This document shows, one piece after another, positions 58,151 to 58,245 of a stretch of 58,245 nucleotides of DNA; the stretch's first letter is position 1, and the number at the start of each line of letters is the position of its first letter. The position numbers and the translations under genes were made by a program. The notes beneath the pieces were generated by a model that ran no database searches, had not been told where the DNA came from, and saw only the letters and a list, made by a program, of their open reading frames with translations. The DNA is taken from positions 1 through 58,245 of the forward strand of contig QALR01000012.1 of assembly GCA_003150035.1 (NCBI GenBank), in the 5' to 3' direction. The stretch comes from Clostridiales bacterium. GTDB lineage: Bacteria > Bacillota > Clostridia > Oscillospirales > CAG-272.

Positions 58151-58245
58151 CGCCGGTTATCCGGTTGTATAGGTGTGCCCTAACACTTTGCTTATGTGTG
58201 ATAAAGAAGCAATAGAAGTGCAAAAAATTTTGCCGTTCCTATCCG
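58151..58245 (+). ncRNA. Divergent structured RNA, copy 3, cut by the window end
   Basis: Starts CGCCGG like copy 2, then hairpin CCGG-TTAT-CCGG and the conserved GTGCCCTAACAC of hairpin 2. Hairpin 3 is replaced by a different stem (CACTT...AAGTG around TGCTT...AAGCA). The 3' outer stem is not reached before the window ends, so length and fold are incomplete. Confidence 0.5.

Noticed and set aside
57520..58245. CRISPR array as an explanation for the tandem units
   Set aside because: Repeat units are about 90-100 bases, only three copies, hundreds of bases apart, with promoters in each; nothing like 25-37 base repeats with uniform spacers.

Overview
The window looks like chromosome of an anaerobic, low-to-middle GC Bacillota of class Clostridia (Oscillospirales-like gut lineage; the rank is inference). 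Evidence: strong AGGAGG-type ribosome sites, TTGACA/TATAAT promoters with 17-bp spacing, hisS-aspS and zapA-U32 peptidase arrangements, a rhodanese-less ThiI, QueT behind a preQ1-I-like riboswitch, ECF-type BioY, and an ABC sugar locus without its own ATPase.

Layout. 1-1967 is the 3' end of an Rhs/YD-repeat gene with a frameshift in a G6 run, an AT-rich C-terminal domain that looks like a swapped-in toxin, a candidate immunity gene, and an orphan Rhs tip sharing a 216-bp near-identical repeat. 2068-7126 is a redox cluster (FMN reductase-like, flavodoxin, carboxymuconolactone decarboxylase-like, cupin, aldo/keto reductase, lipoprotein). It is decaying: the aldo/keto reductase is frameshifted at a perfect 22-bp hairpin, the lipoprotein loses its flavodoxin tail, and a 35-residue lipoprotein stub follows. 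7173-9910 is accessory: tRNA-Ser(GCU), a GNAT acetyltransferase, a tRNA-like relic, a hairpin-rich element, a small membrane protein and a lipoprotein. 10036-14702 holds a cytoplasmic GH31 glycosidase, a TPR membrane protein and a GH29 alpha-L-fucosidase. 14999-34690 is mostly housekeeping: MscS, aspS, hisS, recG, a TIM-barrel glycosidase-like protein, an MgsA-like protein lacking key active-site residues, a MinD-like ATPase, thiI, zapA, U32 peptidase, maf, nth, rarA, a Gfo/Idh oxidoreductase, a methyltransferase, rnhA and mnmA.

35249-48040 is the most distinctive block: one co-directional seven-gene run encoding a ~1000-residue solute-binding protein with carbohydrate-binding-like N-terminal domains, two complete permease pairs, an NHL-TPR-Yip1 membrane protein and a ~1170-residue secreted DUF5696-like protein. 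It reads as one surface glycan capture and import machine whose ATPase is encoded elsewhere; the substrate is unknown. 48146-50360 carries a PHP phosphatase and a FucO-like iron alcohol dehydrogenase. 50481-54121 is a two-component system plus a membrane protein, bracketed by two paralogous small membrane proteins. 54353-56961 holds riboswitch-controlled queT, an E2-like acyltransferase lacking the catalytic His, and bioY with a candidate operator over its start site. The right end has a CAU tRNA, an inverted tRNA relic, a truncated small ORF and three tandem promoter-linked copies of an unrecognised structured RNA. Copies 1 and 2 show compensatory base changes.

Product names come from recognising family motifs by eye; no database search was run. 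Start codons were chosen from ribosome-binding-site spacing.
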